Part shown: positions 22,094 through 34,739 of the stretch, piece after piece
Layout of the letters: every line of letters begins with the position of its first letter
Position numbering within the stretch: the first letter of the stretch is position 1
Assembly (NCBI GenBank): GCA_029747015.1
Contig: JAKOGI010001564.1
Location: 1-64,000 of the forward strand
Source of the DNA: Carnegiea gigantea
Taxonomy: Eukaryota; Streptophyta; Magnoliopsida; Caryophyllales; Cactaceae
DNA length: 64,000 bases
Direction: 5' to 3'
The notes under the pieces: model-generated
What the model saw: the letters and a program-made list of their open reading frames with translations, nothing else
What the model was told of the DNA's origin: nothing
Database searches by the model: none
Position numbers and translations under genes: made by a program

Positions 22094-23769
22094 TTAGTTA
22101 TTATATTTGGCATCTGATGTCTATTTTTATTTGGTGTTTGTTTTTGCTTTGTATATATATTTAGTGGTAGTTTTTGTAGTTCTTGTTTTAGTTTTGTTTT
22201 AGTAGTGCATTTAGTTTTCTTCTAGGTTGCGTTTTAGTTTCTTTCTTTTGTTAGTTCTTTTGTTAGTTTCTTTTGCATTTTAGTTTGCATTGTTTGTTAA
22301 AAAAAACACACACACATACAAAAAAAGAAAAATCCTCTGATTATGGCCCTTATAGATTTGGTAGCTTTCTTTGATTTAGTTTGATCCTTTGATTCGCCCG
22401 AATTGTGCATAAATGTTTGCGAATGAGTTTTCAAAATGAATTCTATGTTTTGACCACATGTTGGATGTGAATTATTTTTCTCCATGAGTTTTTACAAGAT
22501 TTTGACATATGTTTACCAGTGATCTAGCTTTGTCTTTAGTAGATGTCCCGTGAGACTTTGACACTTTAGAGATTATTTATCATTATTAGTCTCATATTTC
22601 TTTCATGTGTGACTCTTCCTTGATGTCATTTCTCTAGAACTTGCTTTGATTCTCATTCAAGATCACATTTCGCATATGCATTTAGGCAATATGATTGAGG
22701 CATTTTTCTTTCTTTGATTTGTTTAACACCATGGCCAAATAGCCACCCTGGTTGTATATTGTATCCTTTGTTAGCCCTTTGAGCCTATAACCATTTTTCT
22801 TGATTTGAACCTCCTATTTTTAGCCCATGGCCAAATACTTGTCTTACCCTTAAGCCAAGGCTAGATGAGCGTTACATTCTTTTACATCAAGTTTGATAGG
22901 GCATTAGCAAGGTGGATTGTTATTCTCTTTAGTGAATTTTGGCTGTTTGGTGCAGGGATGTAAACATTTGATAAATCCCTTATTTTATTGTGTAAAGTTT
23001 AGAGAAGAGTTCAATTTTAAAGTTCATTATGAAATTCCCTAGGCTATTCCTTTTTGAAACGAAAAAAAAAAGGAAAGGGAAATGAGAATAAAGAAAAGAA
23101 GAGAAACAAAAAAAAATGAAAAGAAAAAAATTCGAAGAAAGTGATTAGCCTTAGTGAAAATGTAAGATATTTGTGATTTCTGACTCTTTCTCTCTTCATT
23201 TTGGGATTTATTCTGATATGGTTCGAGAAGGATGTAGTATGATGCATTGGAATTATTTGAGCTCTTAGTCTTTGTCTTTTAGCTTCTCATTTCCAAAAGC
23301 ATTTGTTCCCCTCGTACCTTTACCCTAAGCCCCATTACATCCCTATGAAAGTCCTCATGATGGTTTAGTATATTTGCATTTTAGTGGTGGTGAATTTAAG
23401 AATCTTGTCAAGTCTAGGGTAGATTTGTGTCCAAGGAATGAAAATTGAGAGAACCTTCATATATATATATTATCAAACACATGAGTGCTGAGTGCCACAT
23501 AACAATAGTGAGGTTCTACCAGCCTTACTAGTTTTGCTTGTTTCATATGTCGAATGAATGTTGAATGATTGTATTTAATGTTTTGGGGGAAGATTGGTTT
23601 AAGTTTTTCATTATGGTCTCCTAAAAGGTTTCTGAAATTTCATTCCCTATTCTATCTGTTAATGATTTTTTGTACCTTTTTAGGCTATCTTTGGATCATC
23701 TTTTCCAACTGAATGCTACCTATATCTATCATGAGGAGGTTGTGTATACCTTTTTAATTTTCGTATTCC
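22094..23769. other. Non-coding spacer of the Athila-type element
   Basis: This is 1.7 kb with no supported ORF, between ORF1 and the 3' LTR. It is T-rich with simple A/C (22,300) and A/G (23,060-23,135) patches. Plus-strand ORFs are short and unremarkable. Confidence 0.6.
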
Positions 23770-23802
23770 TTGAGGACAAGCAACAGCTTAAGCATGGGGG
23801 AG
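23770..23802 (+). other. Polypurine tract at the 3' LTR
   Basis: TTGAGGACAAGCAACAGCTT then AAGCATGGGGGAG, directly before the LTR start TTAGATAAGTG. Plus-strand priming site. Confidence 0.75.
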
Positions 23803-25087
23803 TTAGATAAGTGCTTAATATGTACATCTTTTTAGGGCTATTTTGCCTCCTTTTTAGAAGAATTTTGTGCTTAATGATGTTGTTTACTCTCTTATTCTTG
23901 ATTTATGCTTGGGTATAGTTGTTTTATATGTTTTGCAGAATTTTTACCCATTTTACCCAGCATTTGCCCTTTAATGGTTATGTTTTGGCCTCCCCCACGG
24001 TCATCCATGAGTTGCTACACTCGTGGAGCAAGAAAAACAGCAAGAAACTGGTTCTAGCACAGACCATGGTCGGACCGTGGTGGATACCACAGATTGCAGT
24101 AGGCCTATAACTGTTGTCTCTTCATTTTTCCTCGGCTATGTGGTTGAGATCGACTTGAATTTTCTATAAATAGTGACGTTCAGCAGCGAATGAGAGCAAT
24201 TCCTAGCAAGCAAAGCAAGTTAGAGTTAGCCTAGGGAAGATTGGTTTAGTTTATTTTCTCTCAAATTTTGTTCTTTGCTTAGTTTTGTTTTTACTTTTGT
24301 GTGAGTTTTGAGTGTGAGAGTTTTGATCCTAAGGCGGTTCTAAAGCCCTTGGTGAAGGACATCTCAGTCAAACCCCTTCTGCTTAGATTTCGCTGATTTT
24401 TGGTTAGTTTGTTTATTTTTTATCATCTCTGAGTAGTTTTCTTAGTCAAGAAATTTAGTAGTTTTTGGAAGTGTATTGGATCATGTTTTTGTTTATTCAA
24501 CTGTGCTTATTTTCATGATTGGTTTTATTTTGTTCTATCAGGTGTTTGATATGTTATGAGTTGATTTTCGACAAAAATTTACTTACACACTTGAAATAAT
24601 CGAGTGAACATTAGAAAGGCGACATGTGGTTGTTGGACTGCTTAAATAGACTTAGCATAACTTCGTCTCAAAAAAGAGATTTATATGTTAGGAGGGCTAG
24701 TAAGTAATCGAAGGCTTTGAACTTGAATTAAGTCAAATTAATTAATTTGAAAGAACAACGTTTGCTTAATTTTGGCAAATTTGATTGATTTTGAAAGAAT
24801 AGATCAAGTTTCTAAAAAAGATTATAGTTTCTCGGAATTAACCAATTAGAGAATAGCACATGTCTATTAATTTTGATCCAATTCCCTTCCATAACTGTGA
24901 AAATTCCTAGATGTTTTTTTCTTATTGATTTAGATGAGTTCATTTGCAGTAGTTAATCGAAACCACTTGAAATAGAGTTTTGCTTAGCATAATCTGACAA
25001 GACTACGCTCGATAGATTACTTTAGTCTCTGAGGAACGATATCTTTTATATATATTATGACTACCTGTGCGCTTGCGGTAGGGGTCA
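23803..25087 (+). repeat. 3' LTR of the Athila-type element
   Basis: It runs from the polypurine tract to GGGGTCA at 25,087. From about 24,010 onward it is co-linear with 16,219-17,291. The first 200 bp or so have no counterpart in the rearranged 5' LTR. Length is about 1,285 bp. Confidence 0.85.
24165..24172 (+). promoter_or_regulatory. LTR TATA box (3' copy)
   Basis: TATAAATA in TTTTCTATAAATAGTGACG, aligned with 16,373 in the 5' LTR. Confidence 0.6.
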
Positions 25088-25100
25088 CCTGACATGATCC

Positions 25101-25180
25101 TTACATCTCCTTACATCTTCTTACATCTTTTTACATCTTCTTACATCTCCTTACATCTTCTTACATCTTCTTACATTTCA
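25101..25180 (+). repeat. Eight tandem 10-bp repeats, TTACATCTTC type
   Basis: Units start at 25,101 and every 10 bases to 25,171: TTACATCTCC, TTACATCTTC and TTACATCTTT variants, with no slip. The array begins 13 bases after the Athila LTR ends. Confidence 0.95.
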
Positions 25181-26080
25181 TATGGATTTTCTATAACATT
25201 CATATATTTTAATTACAGAAATATGTATATATTTTTTAATTTTGCTACCAATATACAAAATTTGTAAATATTTTATGAACACAACATTTACATAAATAGA
25301 AAAACATAATATAATGACGTAAATTATATTTGAGTTTTGACATGAATAATATATGTTATTATAGTCAGGAAAGAAGGAGTATGGCAGAGGGGGTGTTCAG
25401 CTAATATAAAGGTGGGTAGCTTTCTTTGGGAAAGTAGAAAGTCGTTAGGCAAAAGTAGTGCTAGGCATTAAAATTTCTACGGCATCCTCCTGTCCGTTTA
25501 AGTTCTCATCCTTTGTTTTTAGTTTTTTAAATTTTAGGAGGTAATATTTAATTTTTGGTTGTTTAATATAACAATACAATTTTTGTATTTTAAGCATTGC
25601 TGAATAATGTTTTAAGGGTTTATTTATAAAATTTCTTGGTAACAATATTGACCATACATTTACATTTAAAATTGTTTACTTAAAATAGGATTTTATTTTA
25701 AGAGTTGTATTCAATTTTGTCAAAAAAATTTTTTTTTTTTGGTTATACTTTGCTTATTGGATCAAACTAATGTAAATATAAAAAATCACCTCAAGTGTAC
25801 AAAATTTTCTTGACAAAATTTGTGGGGTTTAATGTATTTTATTGTTACGTAACTAACTAAGTTAATGGTTTATTTTCAACAAGTTTATTATTTTAATATT
25901 ATTGTTTCTCATCCAAAACGTTCTTTGTAAAACAAACAAATGTATTTCGTTTCAATTACATTAACAAATATTTTGTTTACTGATGGTATCAAATTTTAGT
26001 CATAAATATGACTAATATATCATAATTGTCACAAATTATGTTATACAACTCTTCAATAATTCAACAACTCCTTATATCTA
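25181..26080. other. A/T-rich stretch between two 10-bp arrays; no gene
   Basis: 900 bp, strongly A/T-rich, without a convincing ORF. It is bracketed by the related arrays at 25,101 and 26,081, so it may be an insertion into one longer array or part of the Tat-type 5' LTR. Confidence 0.45.
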
Positions 26081-26200
26081 TCCTTACAGCTCCTTACATC
26101 TTCTTCAAGCTCCTTGCATCTTCTTGCAGTTTCTTACATCTTCTTACAAATCCTTATAACTCCTTACAACTTCTTACAACTCCTTATATTTTCTTACAGC
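26081..26200 (+). repeat. Twelve tandem 10-bp repeats, TCCTTACAAC type
   Basis: Units at 26,081 to 26,191 every 10 bases: TCCTTACAGC, TCCTTACATC, TTCTTCAAGC, TCCTTGCATC and so on. They are more diverged than the first array but keep the 10-bp register exactly. Confidence 0.9.
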
Positions 26201-26284
26201 TTACAATTATATCTTATCGTGAAATAGAACAGGCCTCTAGTCTCTCGCCATGTCATCAACAACAAACTCTATGTGGAAACAGAT

Positions 26285-26300
26285 TAGCGCCGTCCGTGGG
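26285..26300 (+). other. Primer-binding site, Tat type
   Basis: TAGCGCCGTCCGTGGG follows the LTR end GTGGAAACA (26,281). Tat elements typically have TGGCGCCGTCTGTGGG here. Confidence 0.75.
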
Positions 26301-26589
26301 ATTGAGTGGTGAACAATGGTAGTTAGTGACCCGACCAGGGTAAGACCAAGCAAGATAAAAAAAACCAATGACAAACCTGGTAGAGGTCCAAAAAAGTGCT
26401 CCAGTCAGGGCTACGGAGGTTCAGGACGCATCTCATAGCTCCCAGCAACTCTACGCTCAGTCAAGCAGGGGCCTTCTAAACAAGTAGATATGTAACAGTC
26501 GACGCCGTGAAGAATTTCATGTCAGCTATGACCAACTACTCTAACAGGAGGTCATTGAACAAGACAAGAAGACCACGGCAGGGGCTAGC

Positions 26590-28040
26590 TCTATGCAGCT
26601 CTTGACGTTCTATGATGATCCGACTACCGGACGTGAGCCCTCAAATAGGAAAGACTGTCCTAAGAAAGCCAGGGGAAACACTCTGTCTCATAGTAACATT
26701 CGGCCTCAAGCCACAGAACAGCCGTACAGAGTCTGCCATGAGCATATAAGAGGGGTCAACGACATACAGATCATCCAAGCAAAGCGACCCTTGTAAAAGC
26801 CAATGAGAATATGGCGCTCTCCTAGTCCGCTTCAATCCCCTGTGGTACCCATTCTCGATGCTTAGCCTACCTCAAGGAGCAAGAGCATACATCGCACCCT
26901 CGAGGAGAGGGTTGGAGGAGAGATGGTTAGTTGCCTGAGCTTAGAAAGGATCATACACCAAAAAGATCGATGACAAAGGAGTGTACACAAAGCCCTATCC
27001 AGTGCGATCGGTATGACCAAGACATAGGAGCAAAACAAGCCGACCACCTTGGGAAAATCCACCCAAAGATAAGGCCACAGGAGCCCCTTGGTCACCGAAA
27101 TTTGTCAATGGCTATCCTTACCCATCAAACTTTCAAAAACGACCGCTCAACTAGGCACATCATCATTCGTTACTACCTTCAGTTGTGAGAACAAGAACGC
27201 CCCAAGCTCGAGAAAGGTAAAGGTCCCTTTCTTAGAATTGCATAATGGAACCACCAACTCAGAGGAGCACCTCGGGGAACACAAAGCTCAAAAGTATGTC
27301 CAAGATTTTGATGAAGCCATATACTGTAGTCCTTCCCACCGATGCTGAAAAATCGTCTAGAAATGGTTTTGCAGACTCGCATCAGGCAGTATGGCCTGCT
27401 TCCAGGAACTACGTGACACTTAGTGACCCAGTTCATCAAGAGCCATAAGGAAAGGCGGATAAGTTTACACCTCTTAAAAATCAAGCAAGGGAAAATAAGC
27501 CCCTTTCTAAGTTTGTTAAGAGAATCCATCAAGAGATCGTCCTCATCCCAGACCTCACGGATAGCATGGCGTACACCTCCTTACTTAGTGACCGATTCAA
27601 ATTCTCCTTGGTAGAACAAAAGGAAACCTCGCTCGCGAGACCCTTTAAAAAGGTCGTGGACTTCATTAAAGCCACTGAGATCTATGCTGACACAATTGAC
27701 GGTCAGGGGAGGTGAGGAAATGATGAGAGAAGTCAGCCATGGTTGAAGAGAAAGATAGAGAAATAATGTTCGGGATTAAAGTTTTAATGCAGATCTTAGA
27801 AATATCCTAATAAAGATTAAGGGGAATCCCATGCTGAGAAACCCGAAGCCAATGGTCACCCTACATAAGCAACGTAATGCTACAAAGCACTGGAAGTTTT
27901 ATGAACAAAATGAACATACTGCCTCAGAGTGTGGGGAACTGAAAAAGGCCCTCCACAAGCTTACAGACAATAAGCAGATAGACCGTTTCCTTAAAAGAGG
28001 ACCAAGGGTGCATAATACAGGAAATGCTCAGCTTTAGGAA
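26590..28040 (+). pseudogene. Tat-type gag, frameshifted
   Basis: Gag pieces in all three frames. FLELHNGTTNSEEHLGEHKA (about 27,226-27,290) is the capsid start, family 'KYDGTTDPEEHL'. TQFIKSHKERRISLHLLKIK (27,426) and 'FRREsIKRSSSS'-like sequence follow near 27,510. A domain ending at 28,037 contains HWKFYEQNEHTASECGELKK, the position of the usual Cx(F)H...H...C motif, with the first Cys and His altered. Gag coats the element's RNA; this copy is inactive. Confidence 0.7.
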
Positions 28041-28229
28041 AGGCTTGTGGAGAAAGAATGTTCCACAAAAGTAGTGGCTACCACCGTAGGAGGATACATT
28101 GAAGGCATCTCTTATGTGATGTTGAAGGCCTTTATGCACAAAACACAGTAGGTGATGATTGCAGAGAAGGGGGCACCCATAGGGGTCCTGACTATGACCT
28201 TCAATGAGGCCTACTGTTGAGGCCTCCCC

Positions 28230-28600
28230 ACTCCACATGATGATCCCCTTATGATAGAGCTGAAGATATCAAGTGTACTCACCCGAAGGATCCTGATTGA
28301 CTCTGGAAGCCCAACCAACATCATAACTTGGGAATGCCTCAAGGAGCTTAAATACCCAAGGTGGGATATAACACCTCTCGTAAACTCGATCCTAGGATTT
28401 GTGGTAAATAGTGAACTCGATTAGACTCGTCCAGTTACCTGTGCATTTCGGGGATAAAGCTAAGGAAAGAAACTTGGAGGTTCGACTTCATAGTGGTCGA
28501 CGTACCTATGACCTATAATGTGATCATCAGAAGGCCAACCTTACGCAAATTCGAAGTAGTTATTTCCTCTTACCTCTTATAAATTCAATACAATCTAGAT
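28230..28600 (+). pseudogene. Tat-type aspartic protease
   Basis: Starts 'PPHDDPLMIELKISSVLTRR' and continues 'ILIDSGSPTNIITWECLKEL', with the active-site DSG preserved. A later stretch, near 28,500-28,540, matches the 'YNVILGRPTL' motif as YLxCDHQKANL in shifted frames. Frame is lost after about 28,420. The order gag-protease-RT is normal for the family. Confidence 0.7.
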
Positions 28601-28949
28601 GACGGAAGTGTGGAAAAACTATGTGGCGATCAACAAATTACCCTAGAATGCTACCTAATCAGCATAAACCACTAGTAGAATAGAAACAGTGCCTAAAGGC
28701 GACACCCCCAATCCTAAGGCAAAAAAACCACGACACAGACCTCCCCTAACCGTTGAAGCTCTAACCATGTGCACCATGACAACAGAGACCTGGGGATGGC
28801 CATGCCTAGAAGTTGTGGAGAATGTTAAGTTAATCATGCTCGAAGACATGCACCTGCCCTAGGTAGTAAAGGTCAGACGAGACTTGTCAACATAAGATAG
28901 GGAGCTCCTTGTCACTCTTCTTTGGGAATATAAGGACATGTTTATTTTC

Positions 28950-29800
28950 AGACTCGATGAAATGCCCAACATAGACCCAGTAATCATCGAGCATCATCTA
29001 AATATGGACCAGGTCCACAAGCCTCTTGCACAAAAGAAGAGACATATGGTTGCAGAACGAAGTGCGGCGGCAACTAAGGATCGAAGTCTATAAGCTATTA
29101 GACATAGGGTTCATTTGAGAATGTTAGTACCTTGAATGGATATCAAATGTAGGGCTAGTGAAGAAACCACACAGGACATGTCGAGCGTGCATGGACTTCA
29201 TAAATCTTAACAAGGCTTACGCAAAGGATAGTTACGCCTTCCCGAAAATAAACAAACTTGTGGACTCCACATTCAGGCATGCAATGCTAAGCTCCATGGA
29301 TGCCTTCTCCAGCTACCATTAGATCCCCTTACATCTAGATGATTACGAGAATTCCACTTTTATCATGGACAAGGGGCTAAAGTGCTATAAGGCTATGCCA
29401 TTCGGACTAAAGAATGCAAGGGCAACATACCCCCAACAACTGGTTAACAAGGTATTTAAGCACCTCATCAGAAAGAACACAAAAGTTTATGCAGACAACA
29501 TGATCGCCAAAAGTAGGGAAGTTATCAAGCATACGGCTGGCCTGAGAGAGGCGTTTGTAATCCTTCGCGGCTATGGGATAAATCTTAACCCCAAGAAATG
29601 TGTTTTTAAAGTAAGGTTCAACAAGTTCCCGAGATTTATAATAAGTAGCCGAGGGACAAAGGCCAACCTAGACAAAGAGTAGGCCTTCCTCAACATGAAG
29701 CCTCCAAGGAACATCAAGGAGATACAAAGATTAATAGGTTGTGTGGCTACACTGGGGCACTTCATGTTTAAATCTACAGATAAGTGCTAGCCTTCCTCTT
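28950..29800 (+). pseudogene. Tat-type reverse transcriptase
   Basis: Broken into frames: RLDEMPNIDPVIIEHHLNMD (28,950), an RT core with 'CMDFINLNKAYAKDSYAFP' (29,188), SSMDAFSSYH (29,292), then the open piece 29,365-29,682 with YKAMPFGLKNARATYPQQLV and KVYADNMIAKSREVIKHTAG. The catalytic YVDD box reads YADN: the second Asp is Asn at 29,497-29,499. RT copies element RNA into cDNA; this one is dead by sequence. Confidence 0.85.
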
Positions 29801-30289
29801 GAGTCCTTAATACATGTGGCAATTTTGAGTGAAACCAGGAGATAGACATGGCTTTCCTATCATTGAAGGAGTACTTATCCCACTTGTCCGGGATTGCCAG
29901 GTCGGCCTAAGGCAAGCCTTTGCTCTTATACTTAGTCATGTTAGAGAAGACAGTGAGCACAATTCTAGTGACCAAGAGAGAAAGGGAGTAGATTCTCATA
30001 TACCATGTGATCCACACGCTCACAGGGGGGGAATCAGATACATCCTGATTGACAAGTTGCCTGCGCCTTGGTGTCGACAAGCAGGAAGTTCCGCCCTTAC
30101 TTTGAAGCCCATAATGTGATAGCCTTGATTGACCAACCTTTGCAAAATGTCTTATAGTAACTCAACACATCAATAATGTTACTAAAATGGGTGGTCGAAC
30201 TCTCTCACTAGGTGATAAAGTTTGAGGCCTGACATGCAATCAAGGCCAAGGCTGGCTTCCTAGTTAAAAATTCTAGCATGGATGCATCG

Positions 30290-30909
30290 CACGTACCCAA
30301 CAAGGACACATGGAACTTCTATATGGATGGCTCCTTAACAAAAGATAGCAGTGAAACCGGGCTAAATATAAAGAACCCTTAAGGAAAAAAGCAAGAGCAT
30401 GCACTTAAGTTCATGTTCAAGGCCTCCAATAATAAGGTAAAATACAAAGCCTTGATAGTAGGCACTTAGCTATACTACACAACTGGGACCAAATTTGTCT
30501 GCAATCTGGTCGTTAGTCAATTCAATAGGAACATGAATTTGAGGATGAAACGATGGCAACATACATTCAGTGGGTGCGTGAGGTGACTGACCACCTAAGA
30601 TGCGTTGAAATCATTCACATTCTACGGTCTGAAAACCATTATTGGCTGATGCTTAATCTAAGATGGTCAACTCATCAGTGGATGACAAGCTCAAGAAAAT
30701 GCAATGGGAAATGTTACTTGAAAGAAGTATAGACCCTTATGAGGTCATATGGCTGGATAGAACCTACAAATAGATGGACCCTATCTCAGTATACTTGGCC
30801 GACAGAATCCTTGCAACCGATCTCAAAGAAGTAGGATGAGTCAAGGATAGGGCTTGACTAGTTCATTTTGTACGACGAAATACTTTACAAGTAATCCTAC
30901 ACCCCCCAC
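30290..30909 (+). pseudogene. Tat-type RNase H and start of the integrase linker
   Basis: DTWNFYMDGSLTKDSSETGL, then ALKFMFKASNNKVKYKALIV in frame after a stop: the Tat RNase H start (D and the NNKxxY(E/K)ALI motif). From 30,840 'YDEILYK', a stop, and SYTPPL lead directly into the insertion point of the Athila-lineage element at 30,910. The next host residues are found at 40,831. Confidence 0.75.
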
Positions 30910-32358
30910 TGAATAACTCATATTTTTATAAGTAATTTTTTTCTCTATTTTATACCTTTTTTGAGTCTTTGAGTTGTACTTCAAGTAAAAATAATGCATA
31001 TTTTATCCTTGAAGATAAGGAGCGGCATAAAGAAGAACTCAAGCATAAATTTGAAATTTCAAGTACGATGTGCTGGCCTGTGGCCCAATCACACAGCATA
31101 CCCAACCTCACATTTGTCTTTCTCTCCTTTCATGATTCTAGCGGCCCAGCATGATTTTAGTTGCCCAAGAAAAATCTGCCATTGATTTAACATGCTTGAC
31201 TTGGTCCAATTAGAAGAGGTGGATGATAATTAGCTGCTATTTTGGGAATAAAACTAGTAGATTGGCATGAAAAGTGGACAAGGAAGAGGGGCAAATTTCA
31301 CTATAAATAGAGAGGCAAAGGGCATCAATTCATCATCAATCATTCATCCAATTCTTCTTTTTTTTTTTCCTTTCCTATTCCTTTCATTGTCAGTTATTGG
31401 AGAAAGATTGCTCTAGGCAAAATTATTTGAGTTGAGAGAATTAGAAGAAAATAAGCTATGTTGGCTATCTTTTCACTTTTCTTTCATCTCATTTGTGAAC
31501 CTAATTTCAGAGTTGACCTTTGATTGTGCAAAATTTTATGTACCAAAAACATCAAAGCTTTGTTATAGAGATTAAAATATACCATTTGTTAAAATATGAC
31601 TATTCTAATTTTAATGGTATTTTCTCTACCTATGATCGGCCAGGTTGTTTATCTAGGATTGAGATAGATCCTTGACTCACTCTGTTGATTTTTTAAATTT
31701 TAATTGGGATTAATATTATTGTCTCTTTTCATTGCATAATCTGAGTTATTTAATTGCTTTCAATTTATTATGTAATTTATTTCGATCATTCATACATGTT
31801 GTTTTACACTTGGTTAGCTTGCTATCTCATTTATTCATATTAGACCTTGTTGGCTAAGATGATAATTATGCAATCACGTTCAAAATTTTGGTTATTGATT
31901 GATTAAAAAAGATTAAAAATTAGATGAATTATGTCTAAATTGAATAACTCATGCTAACTACTAGTTGAGTTTGTTTATTAATAACTACAATTCATTTTTT
32001 TTTTTTCTGTTGGTTTTAAGCTTGTAGCTTAAGGGTTTTGAAGAAACTAACTAAAGCCCAACTGAAGTTTGTAAGTCCATATTAAGAGTCTTACTGAAAT
32101 CGAAATCCTAGTATCTCTTAAGATTAATCTCCCTTTCTTATTGATTAATGTTCATTTCCCTCTTATTCTCATTCTTTTATTTCTATTATTATTGTTGCTC
32201 TCCTCATCTAATTCTATTCTGTTAACTAATTGGGAAAAGTAAAATTAAAAATTGAGGTCGTTGTCCATGGGACACAACCCCGGAATACTTACTTTGCTAC
32301 AATTACCTTGTGCACTTGCAAGTAAGTCGGGTTTTTAAAACTAAGAAAATTCACACCA
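30910..32358 (+). repeat. 5' LTR of the Athila-lineage element
   Basis: It starts TGAATAACTCATATTTTTAT (3' copy TGATAACTTATATTTTTAT) and ends TTCACACCA before the primer region. It is co-linear with 39,368-40,821. Confidence 0.85.
31302..31309 (+). promoter_or_regulatory. LTR TATA box
   Basis: TTCACTATAAATAGAGAGGC, followed by 'CATCAATTCATCATCAATCA'. The 3' LTR has CTGTAAATAG here (39,758), so only the 5' copy keeps a TATA box. Confidence 0.65.
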
Positions 32359-32364
32359 AGTTTT

Positions 32365-32383
32365 TGGCGTTGTTTCCAGGAAA
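32365..32383 (+). other. Primer-binding site, degenerate Athila type
   Basis: TGGCGTTGTTTCCAGGAAA, six bases after the LTR end. It matches the TGGCGCCGTTGCCGGGGA type with several transitions. Confidence 0.7.
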
Positions 32384-32967
32384 CAAACAGTGATTTTGAA
32401 TTTCCTTTTCTTTTTATTCCTTTTATTTGTTTTTTAATTTTTCCCCCTTCTCATTCACGCTTAATCTAACTTGCTAACTCGCTAACTAGTAATTTCGTTT
32501 CTCCCTATCCTTTTTATTTATTTTTTTATTGTCTTTTGTTTCATTTTATTCTCTGTTTCCCCCTAGTCTAAACATTTTATTTTCGTTCTCCCTGTTCCCA
32601 TCTAATCTAATCTGACTCTTTTATTTCTTTTTTTTAATTATTTTGTTTATTCCAGTTATTTTCCTTTAGTACCATTCAACGCCTTCCCGTTTGTTTCATT
32701 CATTACTATCTTTTATTTTATTCTATTTTCCTTTTTGTTTAGTTTTTTCCCTTTGTTCTTTCTTTTACTTCATTTTATTTTATTATTTATTTTTATTTAT
32801 TTATTTATTTTTTTCCGTCTCCCTCTTTTTTCTTCTCACTTGTTTGGTGGTTATCGTCAGGGTGTTTCATAGAACTTTTGTAATTGCTTGTGGTTTTATA
32901 TGCTTGGTTTTTAGACCCTCAGGAATACGATCCTTAAATTGAACGTACCCTTAGTAAGATAAGAGCA

Positions 32968-34190
32968 ATGAAATGTGACTCTAAGAAAAAGATGACTGAA
33001 GAACAAACCCCACCACCTAAGCAACTTAAAAAATATTTTACTTCCGCCATTTGTGATTTGCCTATGAGTACCCATGTGCCCTCTATTATGGGGCCATTTA
33101 AGATTAAACATTCCCGAATCCAAATGCTACTGTCCTTTTCTGGGCTAGAGTCTAAAAACCTTTTTAAGCACGTTGATACATTTTTGGAGATAAGTTCTAC
33201 TGTCTTCTTAAATAATGTTTCTAATGATGCTTTTTGATTGCGGTTTTTTCCTTTCTCTTTGAAAGATAAAGCTAAGGCTTAGCTGGATACTAAGTCAAAT
33301 ATCACCACTTAGCACCAAATTTAAAATGAATTCTTGAAAAAGTTTTTCTCGATTGGTAAACTGACTGCTTTAAGACATGCCATAACCACTTTCTCACAGA
33401 ATAAACATGAACAATTACATGAAAGTTGGGAAAGATTTAAAGAGTTGTGATCAAGTTGCCCTCACCATGAGGTTCCTTAGTGGCAACTCATTCAGAGTTT
33501 CTGCTCTGGTTTAGATGAGCACAACAGGCAGATGGTAGATACATCAAGTGGTGGTAGTTTTCTGTACAAGACCCCTATAGAAGCTTGGGAGATGTTTGAA
33601 CATTTGAGTGAGAATTCACATTTGCATGCCACTTCCTCATGTTCTGACTTGCCTAGACAATTGGGAAGTAAAGAGGAGATTTTATGAGGTTTCACATTCG
33701 ATTAAACTTTCTAATAAAGTTAATGCTTTATCTAAGAAATTTGATTAATTGTTATGCATGAACAAAATGGCTAATTCCTCTTCTATGCAAGATGTGTGTT
33801 CAATTTGTGCTAGTCCCATGCATGCTTCTTTTAAGTGTCCTTCTGTTGGTCCATCTAATGTTGTAAATGAACAAGTGAATTGCCCAAGGATTTCCTCCAA
33901 CTAATAATCCTTACTTGAACACTTATAATCATGGTTGGAAAAGTCACGCTAACTTTTCTTGGAGGTCTTAAAATGTGGAGAACCAGCAAGCCGAGTCCAG
34001 TAAACCTACACCTCCTGGTTTTCAGAACCAAAGGTATGTCCATCCACCACCTCCTCCGCCTCTATCTATGAGCTCAAACTTAGATAAGGTAGTCTCTGCC
34101 ATTAGTACCCTTACTTCTGCTATCCAAAATGTGAATACTAAGGTCCAAGGAATTGAATCTAAAATGCAAATTGCAGATTCCCACTCATAA
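32968..34190 (+). pseudogene. Athila-lineage gag, frameshifted
   Basis: Just upstream of ATG 32,968, 'IERTLSKIRA' marks the family's gag start. The first piece runs to 33,237 (LLSFSGLESKNLFKHVDTFL, the capsid start). After a stop it continues LRFFPFSLKDKAKA, then HAITTFSQNKHEQLHESWER and FKEL, with stops. A complete zinc knuckle of C-x2-C-x4-H-x4-C type stands at about 33,796-33,838 (VCSICASPMHASFKCPS). The last piece, 33,975-34,190, is Pro-rich then helical (KVVSAISTLTSAIQNVNTKV). Confidence 0.8.
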
Positions 34191-34739
34191 TCTATAGCTA
34201 AGTTAGAAACCCAACTGGGACAACTAACCATAACTGTAAGTAAAAGGGAAGAAGGTAAACTTCCAAGTTACCCCATAGAAAATCCTAAAAGCTAACAATT
34301 TGAACAATTGAAAGATGTTAAGGTTCTTAGGGAGGTAAAGAAGTAGACAACAGAGTGAGTGAGGAGAGACATGATAAAAAGGAAAGACCAAAGACCAATG
34401 AGATTGACCGTGAAATTGAGAGTGACTCACTCCCTCTCTCTAATGTGTCTGACCCTATTAGGACATACAAGCCAAGGGTTCCTGAACTTTAAGCTTAGGA
34501 TGCACCTTTCCCTTCTAGGAAAAACAAACACAGAGAGGATATACTAAAGACTTTCAAGCAAGTTAAGGTTAATCTTCCCCTTTTGGAAGCAATAAGACAA
34601 ATTCCTACTTATACGAAATTCCTTATAGATATGTGCACTTTTAAAAGAAAATCCAAAGATGACAAGTCTCAAAAGGTTTTTCTGAGGGAACAAGTGAGCT
34701 CTATTTTGAAACATAACACTCTGCTTAGATCCTGGTGTT

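Larger units (their letters stand above)
16219..25087 (+). mobile_element. Non-autonomous Athila-type Ty3/gypsy element
   Basis: Order: a 5' LTR lacking its first 200 bp or so (16,219-17,291), primer site, gag-protease (17,465-19,620), tail of pol (about 19,920), ORF1 protein (20,681-22,012), internal purine motif, long spacer, polypurine tract and 3' LTR (23,803-25,087). Reverse transcriptase, RNase H and integrase are missing: only about 300 bp separate protease from the pol tail. The 3' flank after 25,087 begins CCTGA. A matching 5' duplication is not visible because the 5' LTR is rearranged. It would need pol supplied by another Athila element. Confidence 0.8.

Noticed and set aside
23044..23247. 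67-codon minus-strand ORF
   Set aside because: Phe/Leu-rich translation of an A/G-rich tract.
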